A stretch of DNA of 64,000 nucleotides, taken from Bacteroidia bacterium. Its GTDB lineage: Bacteria > Bacteroidota > Bacteroidia > J057. Location of the stretch: the NCBI GenBank assembly GCA_041391665.1, contig JAWKNO010000001.1:2542001-2606000 (forward strand), read 5' to 3'. A program made the translations under genes and the position numbers. Under the pieces are notes generated by a model. The model had not been told where the DNA came from, made no database searches, and was given only the letters and a program-made list of their open reading frames with translations. Shown piece after piece: positions 27,225-36,914 of the stretch. Numbering within the stretch: the stretch's first letter is position 1; each line of letters opens with the position of its first letter.

Positions 27225-27692
27225 ATGAAAAACTTTTCAATCCTTCTTCTCCTTGCTTTGGCTGTATTTACAATGAACGTAAGCGCACATAACACAACTG
27301 GTAATGAGCCGGCATCACAGACAGAGACGATGGTATATGAAAATGTGTATTTCAATATTGACCTGGTCGTTTACTCCGAAATTGAGGCTGGTACAAAAAG
27401 CATGAAGTACGAATTTGTCGTGTACCCTGGTGGGGATCCCCGCGAAATCTCCATGACTTTCAGCCGTGAAGGGGAAGAAATTCTGGAAGATGGCAAAGTA
27501 GTTGTCAGCGGTAATGTAGCCGATCTGATTTCCAACACTCCTCAGGCTTTCCAGGAAAATGGTCGCGGTGAGATTGAATCTGTAGATGCAGGATTTGAAT
27601 TCAATGGCAATGCGTGTAACCTCACCACTGGCGATTACGAGCAAGCTCAGATTTTGACCATCACTTACCAGCAAAAATCCATTCTGCCCTAA
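27225..27692 (+). CDS. Secreted hypothetical protein
   Basis: About 155 aa from the Met at 27225, chosen because it begins the signal peptide (MKNFSILLLLALAVFTMNVSA). A Met at 27162 would add 21 non-signal residues. The mature part is acidic and strand-rich (YENVYFNIDLVVYSEIEAG, MKYEFVVYPGGDPREISM), with one Cys near the C terminus. No family recognised. It probably resides in the periplasm or outside the cell. A strong terminator follows. Confidence 0.65.
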   Translation: MKNFSILLLLALAVFTMNVSAHNTTGNEPASQTETMVYENVYFNIDLVVYSEIEAGTKSMKYEFVVYPGGDPREISMTFSREGEEILEDGKVVVSGNVADLISNTPQAFQENGRGEIESVDAGFEFNGNACNLTTGDYEQAQILTITYQQKSILP

Positions 27693-27741
27693 ACAGAATA
27701 AAGAATCAAAGGAACAGGAATAATTTTTTCATATTTGCGAG

Positions 27742-27776
27742 AAGCCCCTTTCCACCAGGAAAGGGGCTTTTTATTA
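27742..27776 (+). terminator. Rho-independent terminator, possibly bidirectional
   Basis: A 12-bp stem AAGCCCCTTTCC (27742-27753) with its exact complement at 27758-27769, a four-nt loop, then TTTTATTA. It ends the secreted-protein transcript. Because the symporter gene stops at 27798 on the other strand, the same hairpin could also serve it. Confidence 0.85.
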
Positions 27777-27797
27777 ATACTCATCAAAGTGGTTCTT

Positions 27798-28889
27798 TTA
27801 TTTCACAGTTTCTGCTCCCGCAACAGGCCTTCCTCTCCACCAGGTAGCCAGAATCGAACCCGAAATATTCATAAATGGACCAAATACAGCCGGAGCAAGC
27901 CCCATCGTAGCGACCTTGCCCATTCCTACAGCAATACCTGAAGCGAGGCCGCCATTCTGCATACCTACTTCGATAGCAATCGTCCGGCATGACTGTTCGT
28001 CCATCCCTGCCAGTCTGCTTGTCCAATAGCCCAACAGATAACCAAAGGTATTGTGAACAATAACCAGGAGTACCAAGGTAATACCAATACTCAGGAGAGA
28101 ATCTCTTCCCAGTGCGGTAATGATTGTAATCACAGCCCCAATTCCCGCCATCGAGGCGATCGGAAGGCTTTTGTCCAACCATTTAAATTTGCCGTGGAAA
28201 AAGTGATTGAAAATCAGCCCGGCAATCGTAGGGATAAATACGATTTTCATAATGTCCAACAGCATCGCCCAAAAGCTCACGTCAACCAACTGGTCTGCCA
28301 GTAATTTCATCATAATGGGTGTCATAACGGGTGCTACCAGGGTTGCTACCATCGTGATCGTTACTGAAAGCGGGAGGTTGGCGCCGGCGATGTAGTTCAT
28401 AACATTGGAAGCCAGACCGCTGGGCGCACACCCGATCAGAATAATTCCTGCTGCAATCTCTGGCGGGAAACCTGATAATTTAGCCAGGCCATACCCGAGA
28501 AAAGGCATAATCGTAAACTGACATAAAAGCCCGATAATCACCCCTTTGGGCATTAAAATCACACCCATAAAATCTTTAAAACTCATGCTGGTTCCCATCC
28601 CAAACATGATCACCATCAGTATGGGTACGATGAGGGTTTTGGTCTGAAAGGTACCGACCGCTGTAAAAAGACTGGGGTAAAACATGGCTGCCGTCACTGC
28701 CATAAATATGACCATGGTGAAGGAATAACCTTTTAGTTTTTCCTCCTGATTCATACCTATTGCAAGGCAGAGAAACATAAGGATTAAAAACGGACCTGTA
28801 GCCGGCAACCCGGCAACAAACCCCGCGATAAGGGCTATTGCCAGACATACCGCAGATGCGAGGAAAAAAGTAGTAGATAGCTTTTTCAT
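27798..28889 (-). CDS. Bile acid:sodium symporter (BASS) family transporter
   Basis: About 363 aa from the Met at 28889 (MKKLSTTFFLASAV...); upstream Mets lack a membrane-protein start. It has nine to ten hydrophobic segments. Family features are FGMGTSMSFKDFMGVI, the IILIGCAPSGLASNVMNYIAGANLPLSV type of crossover region, and the late EVGMQNGGLASGIA block. Members move organic anions such as bile acids, pyruvate or pantoate with Na+ across the inner membrane. It lies 84 nt after the phosphodiesterase gene in the SusCD-led minus-strand group, so the cargo may be a product of that enzyme. Confidence 0.92.
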   Translation of the reverse strand: MKKLSTTFFLASAVCLAIALIAGFVAGLPATGPFLILMFLCLAIGMNQEEKLKGYSFTMVIFMAVTAAMFYPSLFTAVGTFQTKTLIVPILMVIMFGMGTSMSFKDFMGVILMPKGVIIGLLCQFTIMPFLGYGLAKLSGFPPEIAAGIILIGCAPSGLASNVMNYIAGANLPLSVTITMVATLVAPVMTPIMMKLLADQLVDVSFWAMLLDIMKIVFIPTIAGLIFNHFFHGKFKWLDKSLPIASMAGIGAVITIITALGRDSLLSIGITLVLLVIVHNTFGYLLGYWTSRLAGMDEQSCRTIAIEVGMQNGGLASGIAVGMGKVATMGLAPAVFGPFMNISGSILATWWRGRPVAGAETVK

Positions 28890-28973
28890 GTAAGGATAAG
28901 GATTAACCTGTGAAACAATCAATTCTCTGTGGAATATAGAGAAGAATTTCACAAAGGCCAACCTGTACCGTGG

Positions 28974-30227
28974 TCATTCTGCTTCTGCAATCGTTATCCA
29001 TCGGTTGCCGACATTCATGGGCGCCCGCAAAACGACCTTGATAATGCCAGACTCATGATACTTTTTCAACTGATCTTCGGTAAGTGTGAGGGCCGCATTT
29101 CCTGCTTTTACGGGTACTGTAGTAGCCGTTATATATTCGTCTTCTCCTCCGGCAGCAAAATGGTTGGTAAATGCCAGCCGTACTTCTGCGTCTCCTCTTT
29201 CGTTTACCACGGCCCAGTTTACAAGCAGATGATTTTCATCCAGTTTTGCACGAAGGGTATGGAAGGAAATGTCTCCGGTAAATGGTATTCCATCCATTTC
29301 ATCTGCTACTTCCTGTGGTGGCGTGATTCCCAGATGTCGCAACAGCGAAACGCCAATATCCATGATGGCGGGCTCGGTCTGCTGAAATTTCTTATTTAAA
29401 TTTTGGCTATTGGTGGTGATCCAGGTCGTTCGCTCCCGGTCGCTCTGGCCACCGTGGTCGTGCCCGGTCGCATCGCGTCCGTGATCGGTAGTCACGACGA
29501 TCATCCAGTCTTCGCCCATCGCCTGTCTTTTTTTGACCGCTTCCCATATTTTTTCTATCTGTGTATCCGCTGTTTTTATGGCATCGTAAAATTGTTCGCT
29601 ATCGCCAAATGAATGGCCCATATCATCGGTATATTCGAGGTACACCCAGCTCAGATCAGGCGCATGGGTGGCGATATACTGCGCGGCTTCTGTGGAGACC
29701 AGTTCGTCTATCGCGAGTATATAGTCTGACCCGTTGTTGTGGGGAAACCGCACAGTATCTTTTTCAAATCCGTCAAAAGCATAATCAATCCTGAAATCTC
29801 CTGCTTCCGGATTTCCTTCTCCTATCAGTATCGTGCGGTTGTCTAGCCAGGTGGAAAATACGGCCGTAGTAAGTTCGGGCTTTACGGTTTCCACTGTGCG
29901 AAACACGTTCCAGTAATGGTAATTGGGCGAAAGACTGTCATTGCCCCAAACATTGTGTTTATGAGCCCAGGTGGCGGTAATGAGGCTCATATACCCGGGA
30001 GCGGAAATGGTTGGGGTTTCGTTGTATTCACCAGGCTCTCCACCCACATAAGCGCGGGTGTATCCTCCTGCTTTAGATATGTTGTCTAAAGCAGGAGTAC
30101 TTACCTTTTCAATTACATCGGCCGGGATTCCATCTACAATAATAAAAACAGCCTTTTTGGGTGCAGGTTTTTCGCAGCTCATCGCCAGGCCTGCGATCAA
30201 AATCAGATAAAAATAAATTTCCTTCAT
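28974..30227 (-). CDS. Alkaline phosphatase/nucleotide pyrophosphatase family lipoprotein
   Basis: About 417 aa from the Met at 30227, which starts the lipoprotein signal (FYLILIAGLAMSCEK). The Met at 30380 would run 51 residues of Arg-rich sequence from the preceding gene's end. Metal and nucleophile motifs are AVFIIVDGIPADVI (Asp), ETPTISAPGYMSLITATW (Thr/Ser nucleophile region), YTDDMGHSFG, and VVTTDHGRDATGHDHGG. Together these mark the type I phosphodiesterase/nucleotide pyrophosphatase branch of the alkaline phosphatase superfamily. It probably cleaves phosphate mono- or diesters at the outer membrane. It lies downstream of SusC/SusD and upstream of the BASS transporter, suggesting a shared uptake route. 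Confidence 0.9.
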   Translation of the reverse strand: MKEIYFYLILIAGLAMSCEKPAPKKAVFIIVDGIPADVIEKVSTPALDNISKAGGYTRAYVGGEPGEYNETPTISAPGYMSLITATWAHKHNVWGNDSLSPNYHYWNVFRTVETVKPELTTAVFSTWLDNRTILIGEGNPEAGDFRIDYAFDGFEKDTVRFPHNNGSDYILAIDELVSTEAAQYIATHAPDLSWVYLEYTDDMGHSFGDSEQFYDAIKTADTQIEKIWEAVKKRQAMGEDWMIVVTTDHGRDATGHDHGGQSDRERTTWITTNSQNLNKKFQQTEPAIMDIGVSLLRHLGITPPQEVADEMDGIPFTGDISFHTLRAKLDENHLLVNWAVVNERGDAEVRLAFTNHFAAGGEDEYITATTVPVKAGNAALTLTEDQLKKYHESGIIKVVLRAPMNVGNRWITIAEAE

Positions 30228-30336
30228 ATAAAAAATTATAAATATTACCTCTTTGATCCTCTCTGCGCTTGCAGATGCCCGACGCCTGGTTGCCTTTGCA
30301 GATGGTTGCATTGAAGTAAAAATCTCCTTTACTTCT

Positions 30337-31749
30337 CTATTTGTCCCACCAAACGCGCGAATTAATATTGTCACCGCCAATCCGCTGTGAGGCAGTGTTG
30401 TAATTGGAACCGTTGACAGATTGCTCCAGGCTGGGATACATCAGTCGCACAGGGATCTTGTTGCCATTCAGGTTGCCGGGGCCAGGCTGTAAGAAGGCAG
30501 GTTTGCCAGTTCTTTTCCAATCAAACCATGCCTCTACGCTAGTGTGATATAAGGCCAGCCATTTTTGTTCAAATATACGGTCCGTATTCCCTGCCTCATA
30601 AGGCACTACGGTGGTCAGAAAATCTGCCGACATTTCTACATTCCACTGTGCGAAGGAAGCCTGCACCCCTGCTTCGTAGTAGTTTTGAGCATTTCCGCTG
30701 ATGAGCCCGGTTTCAGCAGCTTCAGCCAGAATAAAATTCAATTCGCTATAAGTCATAAATATTCCGCTGATTTTTGCCGGTTCGCTAAAATAGGAGGTGT
30801 CTTTAGACGAAAAATCGCCGGGTCTGCCTATGTCGCCCAAAACCTGCCCGGGCGCAACACCAAGGTATTCGAGCGAACCATCATCATTTACTTTATACCC
30901 CAGCCATTCGTGAATGCGGGGATCATTATTGGCCAAAAGCAGATCTACGAAGTGATTGGTTGGCATAGCAATAAAATACTCGTACTCCCGGCCTCTGCCT
31001 GAAGAGTAGGGGGAAAGATCGGGGGTAGACCCTGCATAATAGTAGATCGCATCATCTCCGGTACTTTCAAAAACCGGGTAGGTCGCCGGATTGTCCACCA
31101 TTTGCTGTAAGGTGCTGGAGATATCTTTTACGTTGGAGATGCGCATAAGAAGTCTGACGGTTAGTGAATTGGCAAACTTCTTCCATTTGTTCATATTACC
31201 CTGAAACAGAATGTCTCCAGAAATGGTACCCGACGGATCTATGAGGGTATTGGCTTTTTCCAGACTGCTAAGAATGCCCTCGTAAATCGATTCCTGGGTA
31301 TCATAAGCCGGGGAAATAATGCCTTCCGCCGCCCGGTTGGCCTGTGTGTAAGGCACGTCTCCATAAGCATCGGTGAGTATGCTGAAACAATACGCTTCAA
31401 GAATCAATGCAACGGCCTCATAGTTGGGAAGCGCATTTTTTACCCCAAAAGCTTTGATATCGCTGATGTCCTGAAGGTAATCGTACATGCCCCAAAAGCG
31501 GCCATCGCTTGTCCAGCGATAAATATCGATATCGTTGTATTCGTAGTTTGCAGTGTACTGAGCGACAACGTCGCCAAATCCGTAACTTTGATTGACGCTC
31601 ATATCTGCCAGATTAAAAATTACGGTTGGCAGCAACAAATCTCCTGAAACTTCGACTGCTTCATTGGGATTTGTGTTTATTTCTTCGAAATGATTGGTAC
31701 AGGCATAACTTGTCAATACCAAAATCAACAGAGATAATATTTTTTTCAT
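30337..31749 (-). CDS. SusD/RagB family nutrient-binding lipoprotein
   Basis: A 470-aa lipoprotein (signal LSLLILVLTSYACTNHFEEIN) of the SusD-like type that has TPR-like helices. The opening FEEINTNPNEAVEV and later YSELNFILAEAAETG are typical of the SusD_2 subgroup. It covers the extracellular face of the SusC barrel as a hinged lid and gives ligand specificity. The start is 11 nt downstream of the SusC stop, the standard pairing. No enzyme for polysaccharides is attached; the next gene is a phosphodiesterase. Confidence 0.93.
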   Translation of the reverse strand: MKKILSLLILVLTSYACTNHFEEINTNPNEAVEVSGDLLLPTVIFNLADMSVNQSYGFGDVVAQYTANYEYNDIDIYRWTSDGRFWGMYDYLQDISDIKAFGVKNALPNYEAVALILEAYCFSILTDAYGDVPYTQANRAAEGIISPAYDTQESIYEGILSSLEKANTLIDPSGTISGDILFQGNMNKWKKFANSLTVRLLMRISNVKDISSTLQQMVDNPATYPVFESTGDDAIYYYAGSTPDLSPYSSGRGREYEYFIAMPTNHFVDLLLANNDPRIHEWLGYKVNDDGSLEYLGVAPGQVLGDIGRPGDFSSKDTSYFSEPAKISGIFMTYSELNFILAEAAETGLISGNAQNYYEAGVQASFAQWNVEMSADFLTTVVPYEAGNTDRIFEQKWLALYHTSVEAWFDWKRTGKPAFLQPGPGNLNGNKIPVRLMYPSLEQSVNGSNYNTASQRIGGDNINSRVWWDK

Positions 31750-31760
31750 TGTGCCTGATA

Positions 31761-34700
31761 TTAAAGGGTAAGGTTGATTTTAAAGCCGTATGACCGTGTG
31801 GAGGGAAGCTGTGTGACTTCAAAACCCGGTACCAGCGTTCCGCCATTGAGGGCCTGTGCTTCCGGGTCGATATAAGGCACATCAGTCCATAAGAAAAGAT
31901 TATTCCCCACTGCTGCGATAGACAATCCTTTGATTCCGGCTTTGGATAAAAATGACACAGGTAGCGAGTAGCTGAGGTTTATTTCCCGAAGTTTTACATA
32001 GGATGCGTCAAAGCTGTTGGCTTCAGCATTCTCTCTGGGGTAAATGCCGCCATAGTAAAAATCTTCCGCCGAAACCAGGGTAGTATTGGGGCTGTAACTG
32101 CCATCCGGATTTTGAACAACACCTTCTCCAATAATGCCATCTTCCCGGCCTGCAAGGGTAATAGGGAGAATGCCGCTTTCTGTTCCGATGGCATGGGTAT
32201 AGGAGTAAATAATACCGCCTTTTCTGAAGTCAAACAGTGCATAAAGATTTAATCCTTTAAAGCGAATGCCTGAAGAAAGACCCAACATCCAGTCGGGATT
32301 GTAGTTGCCTACATTCGCCCGGTCGCCAAGAAGCGGTAATCCATTTTCGTTATATACAATTTCGCCCTTATCTGATCTCACATAGGTATTTCCGTAAATG
32401 TCGCCCATTCTGCCGCCCGGTCTCGCTTCGACTGTTACGCCATCCGGACCTTCTCCGATGATATACGATTCCAAATCTTTGTAAAGTTCGATGACTTTGC
32501 CGCGGTTACGGGTAAAATTGGCGTTGATATTCCATTCGAAGTTTTTTGTTTTTACCGGCACTACGCCCAACACAAGCTCGACGCCTGCATTTTCAATTCG
32601 TCCTGCATTGGCAAATATGGACTGATACCCTGCCGACTGCGAAATCGCAAAAGATATGATCTGGTTGGTACTAATGGTTTTATAGACACTGAGATCCACT
32701 CTTACTCTTCTTTTGAGGAGATAACTTTCTATCCCGAATTCATAAGAATCGGTTTGTTCGGGTTTCAGATCTGCTACGGGCAGTTGGTTGGGGTTTGTAA
32801 CGCTATTGGGCAAAGTGGCAAACCGGTAGGTTTTTGACAGTAAAAACGGGTCTGTGTCTTTTCCTACCCGGGCAATGTTAAACCTTGCTTTCAAAAAATC
32901 TACGGTATTTCCCATATTCAGTATTTCGGAGGGAATCACACTGAGGGAAACCGATGGGTAGAAATAGGAGTTTTCTCCGGTCGGCAGAGTAGAAGACCAG
33001 TCGTTTCTGCCGGTAATGTCCATATATACAAAATCTTTATAGCCGAAGTTGGCAAATCCGTAAAAGCTATTTACCCGCTTTCTTCCGTCATACCGGTAAA
33101 GACTCGGCGTAACATTGATATTTCCGAGCGAATAAATTCCCGGTATAGCCAGTCCTTGTCCTTCGATCAGGCTTTCGGAAGTGCTCTGGTCAAGTCTGTT
33201 TCCTCCCACAGAAACTCTGGTACTAAAGTCCCCCAAAGTCTTTTCATAGCTAAGCAGAAAATCTGCATTTACTTCGCGGTATCCGATGGTCTGCTCCCTG
33301 TACATCCCGTTGCGGTGATAAACCGATCCCATAGGCCTTCTCGACTGGCGGAAATCGTTGGAATAATCCGTTCCTATCCGCAGCATCAGCGACAACTCCG
33401 GGGTGAGATTGTAAACCGAAGATATTTTTCCGAAGAGCCGGTCTTTATTAAATCCGTTGATATGCTCATTGGCAATCAGGTAGGGATTGTCGGCCCATGT
33501 GAAAATATTCCGCTGTACCCTGTCTTTTTCCAGCCAATAGTCTTTCAGCCAGTTCATATCCACATTGGTGTAGTTCCACAGCAGTGCGTACATCAGTCCC
33601 TGACCGCCATATCCCGCTACCGGGAGATTGTCGCTTTTGCTTTTAATATAGGTAGAACTGACATTGATCTTCCAGTTTTCATTGGGGCTATAGCTGGTAT
33701 TCAGGCTAAAATTGTCGCGGGTGAGATCGGTATTGGGTACGATGCCGGTATTATAGGAATTGGCGTAAGCCAGTTTGAAGCTTCCCTTATCACTGCCTCC
33801 GTTTACAGATACCTGATTATTGGTCGAAACACCTGTCTGGAAAAAGTCTTCCAGCCTGTAGCGGTAACTGAAATTTTCGGCCTGGCTATTGTCATATCCA
33901 GGGCTTCCGTCTTGCACCACAGAAAGTCCCTGATTTAGGGAAGGGCCAAAATTTGTCCCGAAATCTGCATAGTACTCCAACCCCCAGCCGCCACCGTACT
34001 GGTTTTGTACTTCAGGAAGTACCAGTGGGCTGCTAAACATCGTGGAGGAGCTAATGCTCACCCCCAGTCCCTTCTGGTTTTTGCCAGATTTGGTGGTAAT
34101 GACGATCACGCCATTGGCAGCACGGGAGCCGTAAAGGGCGGAAGCTGCGGCGCCTTTCAGCACGCTGATGGATTCAATATCGTCGGGATTGATTTCGGCG
34201 GCGCCATTGCCGTAGTCGGTGGGGAGATTTGCCTGATCGGTATTGCCGCCGCCGATGCCGTAAATGGAGTTGTTGACGGGGACGCCATCTACGATAAACA
34301 ACGGGGAGTTGTTGTTGATATTGAGCGAGTTTTCACCGCGTATTACTACCCTCGCCGAACTGGCGAGGCCGTTGTTGGCTCCGGTAACCTGTACGCCGGC
34401 AAGTTTTCCGGAGAGGTTGTTGATCAGGTTGGTAGAGCGTGTCTGGGTGATATTTTCGGATGAAATACTTTGTACTGCATATCCCAGTGCTTTTTTATCT
34501 CTTTCGATTCCCAGTGCTGTGATCAATACTTCTTCGGCATTGGCCGTATTCTCGGAAAGAATGATATTCAGCACAGTTTGAGCTCCAATCGCCACTTTTT
34601 GAGGTTCGTAACCGATATATGAGACAAAAAGTGTATCGCCTTTTTGGGCGGAAATTTGAAATGCACCGTTCTCATCCGAAAGTGCGCCATTGGAAGTATT

Positions 34701-34871
34701 TTGTACCAGAATGGTCGCACCTGTGAGCGGTTGACCGTCTGGATCAGATACTTTTCCGGAAATGTTCATTTGCCCAAAAACAGGCAACGCCCATGCGCCC
34801 AACAGGCAGATGACTCCTAACGGCTTTAGCGCAGGAAAGGCGGATTTCATGAAAGAAAAAATTCTATTCAT
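31761..34871 (-). CDS. SusC/RagA family TonB-linked outer membrane protein
   Basis: About 1036 aa from the Met at 34871 (MNRIFSFMKS...); a Met at 34916 lies in the promoter-side hairpin region. The signal peptide ends near FGQ. Then come the carboxypeptidase-like domain (MNISGKVSDPDGQPLTGATI), the plug with the SusC signature (NLINNLSGKLAGVQVTGANN, LFIVDGVPVNNS), the SVLKGAAASALYGSRAANGV block, and a 22-strand-type barrel ending FKINLTL. Length is normal. It imports a ligand bound by the adjacent SusD. A TAnnTTTG-like box (TACCTTTG) is on the minus strand at 34895-34902, just upstream. Confidence 0.96.
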   Translation of the reverse strand: MNRIFSFMKSAFPALKPLGVICLLGAWALPVFGQMNISGKVSDPDGQPLTGATILVQNTSNGALSDENGAFQISAQKGDTLFVSYIGYEPQKVAIGAQTVLNIILSENTANAEEVLITALGIERDKKALGYAVQSISSENITQTRSTNLINNLSGKLAGVQVTGANNGLASSARVVIRGENSLNINNNSPLFIVDGVPVNNSIYGIGGGNTDQANLPTDYGNGAAEINPDDIESISVLKGAAASALYGSRAANGVIVITTKSGKNQKGLGVSISSSTMFSSPLVLPEVQNQYGGGWGLEYYADFGTNFGPSLNQGLSVVQDGSPGYDNSQAENFSYRYRLEDFFQTGVSTNNQVSVNGGSDKGSFKLAYANSYNTGIVPNTDLTRDNFSLNTSYSPNENWKINVSSTYIKSKSDNLPVAGYGGQGLMYALLWNYTNVDMNWLKDYWLEKDRVQRNIFTWADNPYLIANEHINGFNKDRLFGKISSVYNLTPELSLMLRIGTDYSNDFRQSRRPMGSVYHRNGMYREQTIGYREVNADFLLSYEKTLGDFSTRVSVGGNRLDQSTSESLIEGQGLAIPGIYSLGNINVTPSLYRYDGRKRVNSFYGFANFGYKDFVYMDITGRNDWSSTLPTGENSYFYPSVSLSVIPSEILNMGNTVDFLKARFNIARVGKDTDPFLLSKTYRFATLPNSVTNPNQLPVADLKPEQTDSYEFGIESYLLKRRVRVDLSVYKTISTNQIISFAISQSAGYQSIFANAGRIENAGVELVLGVVPVKTKNFEWNINANFTRNRGKVIELYKDLESYIIGEGPDGVTVEARPGGRMGDIYGNTYVRSDKGEIVYNENGLPLLGDRANVGNYNPDWMLGLSSGIRFKGLNLYALFDFRKGGIIYSYTHAIGTESGILPITLAGREDGIIGEGVVQNPDGSYSPNTTLVSAEDFYYGGIYPRENAEANSFDASYVKLREINLSYSLPVSFLSKAGIKGLSIAAVGNNLFLWTDVPYIDPEAQALNGGTLVPGFEVTQLPSTRSYGFKINLTL

Positions 34872-34904
34872 ATAATTCGGGTTAAGATTTGAAACAAAGG
34901 TATT

Positions 34905-34936
34905 ACGCCCGGGCAAAAAAACATTACCCGGGGCGT
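34905..34936 (-). terminator. GC-rich hairpin between the K+ channel and SusC genes
   Basis: Arms ACGCCCGGG (34905-34913) and CCCGGGGCGT (34927-34936) pair around a loop holding a run of seven T on the minus strand. It lies 30 nt past the stop of the channel gene and just upstream of SusC. It could end the channel transcript, although the T-run is in the loop instead of after the stem. Confidence 0.4.
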
Positions 34937-34966
34937 TAAGGAAAGATTAAGAAATGGGAGAAGGGC

Positions 34967-35971
34967 TTAATTCAGCTGCACTTCGCTGTGCTGATCGACC
35001 TTATCAACTTCGACGATGATCATACCGGTTTCTTCGTCGGTGTGATAGATCATGTCAAATTTTCTACCCCAGGCGAGGTCATAATACTTATAGGAAGTGC
35101 GGCTATGGACGATCTGAGCAAAGGTATCGTCAAATCCCTGTATCATAATCATAAACTCAGCGTTCATTTGTTCGACATCCTGCTGATTTTTTCCATAAAG
35201 AGGGCTCTCAGGGGTGATGGGGTGCACAATCGTCCAGGAAAGTGGAAAGAGGGTTACTTTGTCGCGCTCAAGAGGAAGTGGGGCAAATTTTTGTTTAAAT
35301 TCGTTTCCCACTCTTTCATACCAAGACATGGTTACCACAACGGAAAGCTCGATCAGTTGATTTTGCCTCCGGTTGATCGTGCGAAACATGAAGGCGTTGA
35401 TATCCTGATAGGGCGCGATCAAAGCTTCCTTGCTGTATTTGATCTTGGCGGTAGCTTTGGAAAACCGTCCGTAAAGTACACCTGTAATCAGGGCAAATGC
35501 CATCAGACCGCACAGTGCTTCTATGCCTGCAATCATATTGGTCGCAAACCCCATAGGACTGATGGAACCATATCCTACGGTCGTAAAAGTCTGCATGCTG
35601 AAAAAAAATGCGTGTAAAAAGTCTTCCAGCCACCCGGGCATGGTTATGCCCATTTCGGGTGTGCCCGTGAGATTGTGAATACCGGTGAGAAGGTATAGTC
35701 CCGAAAACAGGCTGTTGATACTGATATAGAATATGCCTACTGCCAGATGAAACTTTGTCCATGAAATGGTGATCAGGTATTGGTAGGGGTGAAATGCCCC
35801 CAATCCCCCTCCGGTACGGCGGACATTAAAGCTTCCGTCCTGATTGATCATACGTTTGCTGGTTCTGCCAATTTTGGAACCAAATCCCAAATCCTGGTAA
35901 GTGGCCTGAGCGGGTTGGGCGGACTGCGCACCGGTATTTTTGGCGGATGGAGTTTTTTTGTTGTCAGACAT
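34967..35971 (-). CDS. Inward-rectifier (KirBac-type) potassium channel
   Basis: A 334-aa protein with a polar N terminus of about 80 residues. Next are TM1 (WTKFHLAVGIFYISINSLFSG), a pore helix with selectivity filter TTVGYG in MQTFTTVGYGSISPMG, and TM2 (AGIEALCGLMAFALITGVLY). A C-terminal IRK immunoglobulin-like cytoplasmic domain of about 170 residues follows (FMFRTINRRQNQLIELSVVVTM, FDDTFAQIVHSRTSY). This is the full prokaryotic inward-rectifier architecture, giving K+ conductance across the inner membrane. It is divergent from the lipoprotein cluster that starts at 36030, with 58 nt shared upstream. Confidence 0.95.
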   Translation of the reverse strand: MSDNKKTPSAKNTGAQSAQPAQATYQDLGFGSKIGRTSKRMINQDGSFNVRRTGGGLGAFHPYQYLITISWTKFHLAVGIFYISINSLFSGLYLLTGIHNLTGTPEMGITMPGWLEDFLHAFFFSMQTFTTVGYGSISPMGFATNMIAGIEALCGLMAFALITGVLYGRFSKATAKIKYSKEALIAPYQDINAFMFRTINRRQNQLIELSVVVTMSWYERVGNEFKQKFAPLPLERDKVTLFPLSWTIVHPITPESPLYGKNQQDVEQMNAEFMIMIQGFDDTFAQIVHSRTSYKYYDLAWGRKFDMIYHTDEETGMIIVEVDKVDQHSEVQLN

Positions 35972-36029
35972 TTTTTTCTAAACCTTTTACAGCATTCAAA
36001 GTCTAAAATTCGTCCTAAAATAAAAACTT

Positions 36030-36902
36030 ATGAAGCACCTGCAATTTTTTCTCTTTCCGGTATTCGTTGTGGTGCTTATGGCCTGCCAGCCGGAACAGAA
36101 AATCATCCTCGTCCCCGACAATACGGCGCCACCAGACTATAGTGTGCCGCAGGCTGTGAAAGAAAATTATGTAAACAAACTGTATATCACTCTGCTTGGC
36201 CGCAAACCTACTGCTGGCGAGTTTCAGGCGGGAATAGCCATATTGGAAGCGGATAATGTTTCGGAAGAAAACCGGGAAGGCCTGATGAACGTAATTCTCG
36301 GCAGCCCCGATTTTTACCGGCGAATGTATGACATTGCCCGTGTCGAAATTCTCAACAATCTCGATACCACCGACATAACTTTTCAGATTGCGGTGTTTAA
36401 AGATCTGTTGAAAGAGCCTGTGTATGCGCCTTTTTATGATTATATCCAGTTTGAAATCAATCGGTTGCAAAATCTGAAAAATGTGCCGCTACAATTACTA
36501 AACGGTCAGATCGGTCGTGTAGAATTGCACCGGCGGTTTGTCAACAATTCTTTCTATGATGAGATCAACATGGGGACACAAAATTTTGTTTTGTCCATGT
36601 TTGAATATTTTCTCCACCGCTACCCTTCCGATGCCGAAGAGGCGGCCTGTATTGCTATGGTAGATGGGCTTGATACAATTGTGTTTGGCAAAGAAGGGCA
36701 TGACAAACAAGACTTTATTGACATATTTTTTGATTCGGACAATTACTACGAGGGGCAGGTGATCGACATTTACCGGGATTTCCTTTTCCGCTCTCCCTCT
36801 TCACTCGAAATGAGCCAGGCTACGATCGCCTATAAAACACATAAGGACTACAAAAAGCTTTTAATAAGCATTCTTATTACGGACGAATTTCTGGGCATCT
36901 GA
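36030..36902 (+). CDS. Lipoprotein with repeated helical units, DUF1501-cluster member
   Basis: A 290-aa lipoprotein (signal FLFPVFVVVLMACQPEQ). By eye it holds about three copies of one helical unit: NKLYITLLGRKPTAGEFQAG...VILGSPDFYRRM near 46-105, MFEYFLHRYPSDAEEAACIA...FFDSDNYYEG near 190-243, and VIDIYRDFLFRSPSSLEMSQ...ILITDEFLG near 245-289. Each reads aromatic-x2-L-x-R-x-P-(T/S)-x2-E followed by a closing (S/T)-(P/D)-(D/E)-(F/Y). This recalls the unit in planctomycete DUF1549/DUF4214-type proteins, but membership is inferred. First gene of a five-gene plus-strand operon. Confidence 0.65.
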   Translation: MKHLQFFLFPVFVVVLMACQPEQKIILVPDNTAPPDYSVPQAVKENYVNKLYITLLGRKPTAGEFQAGIAILEADNVSEENREGLMNVILGSPDFYRRMYDIARVEILNNLDTTDITFQIAVFKDLLKEPVYAPFYDYIQFEINRLQNLKNVPLQLLNGQIGRVELHRRFVNNSFYDEINMGTQNFVLSMFEYFLHRYPSDAEEAACIAMVDGLDTIVFGKEGHDKQDFIDIFFDSDNYYEGQVIDIYRDFLFRSPSSLEMSQATIAYKTHKDYKKLLISILITDEFLGI

Positions 36903-36914
36903 TATTTAAATATT

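Noticed and set aside
30228..30336. Gap between SusD and the phosphodiesterase with two TGCAGATG words
   Set aside because: Suggests a short interspersed repeat, but the copies are too short and few to support one.
33156..33938. 260-codon plus-strand ORF
   Set aside because: Antisense shadow of the SusC barrel.
34914..34917. TTTG as a -33 box for SusC
   Set aside because: Only 11 nt from the TACCTTTG box, too close for the Bacteroidota promoter spacing.
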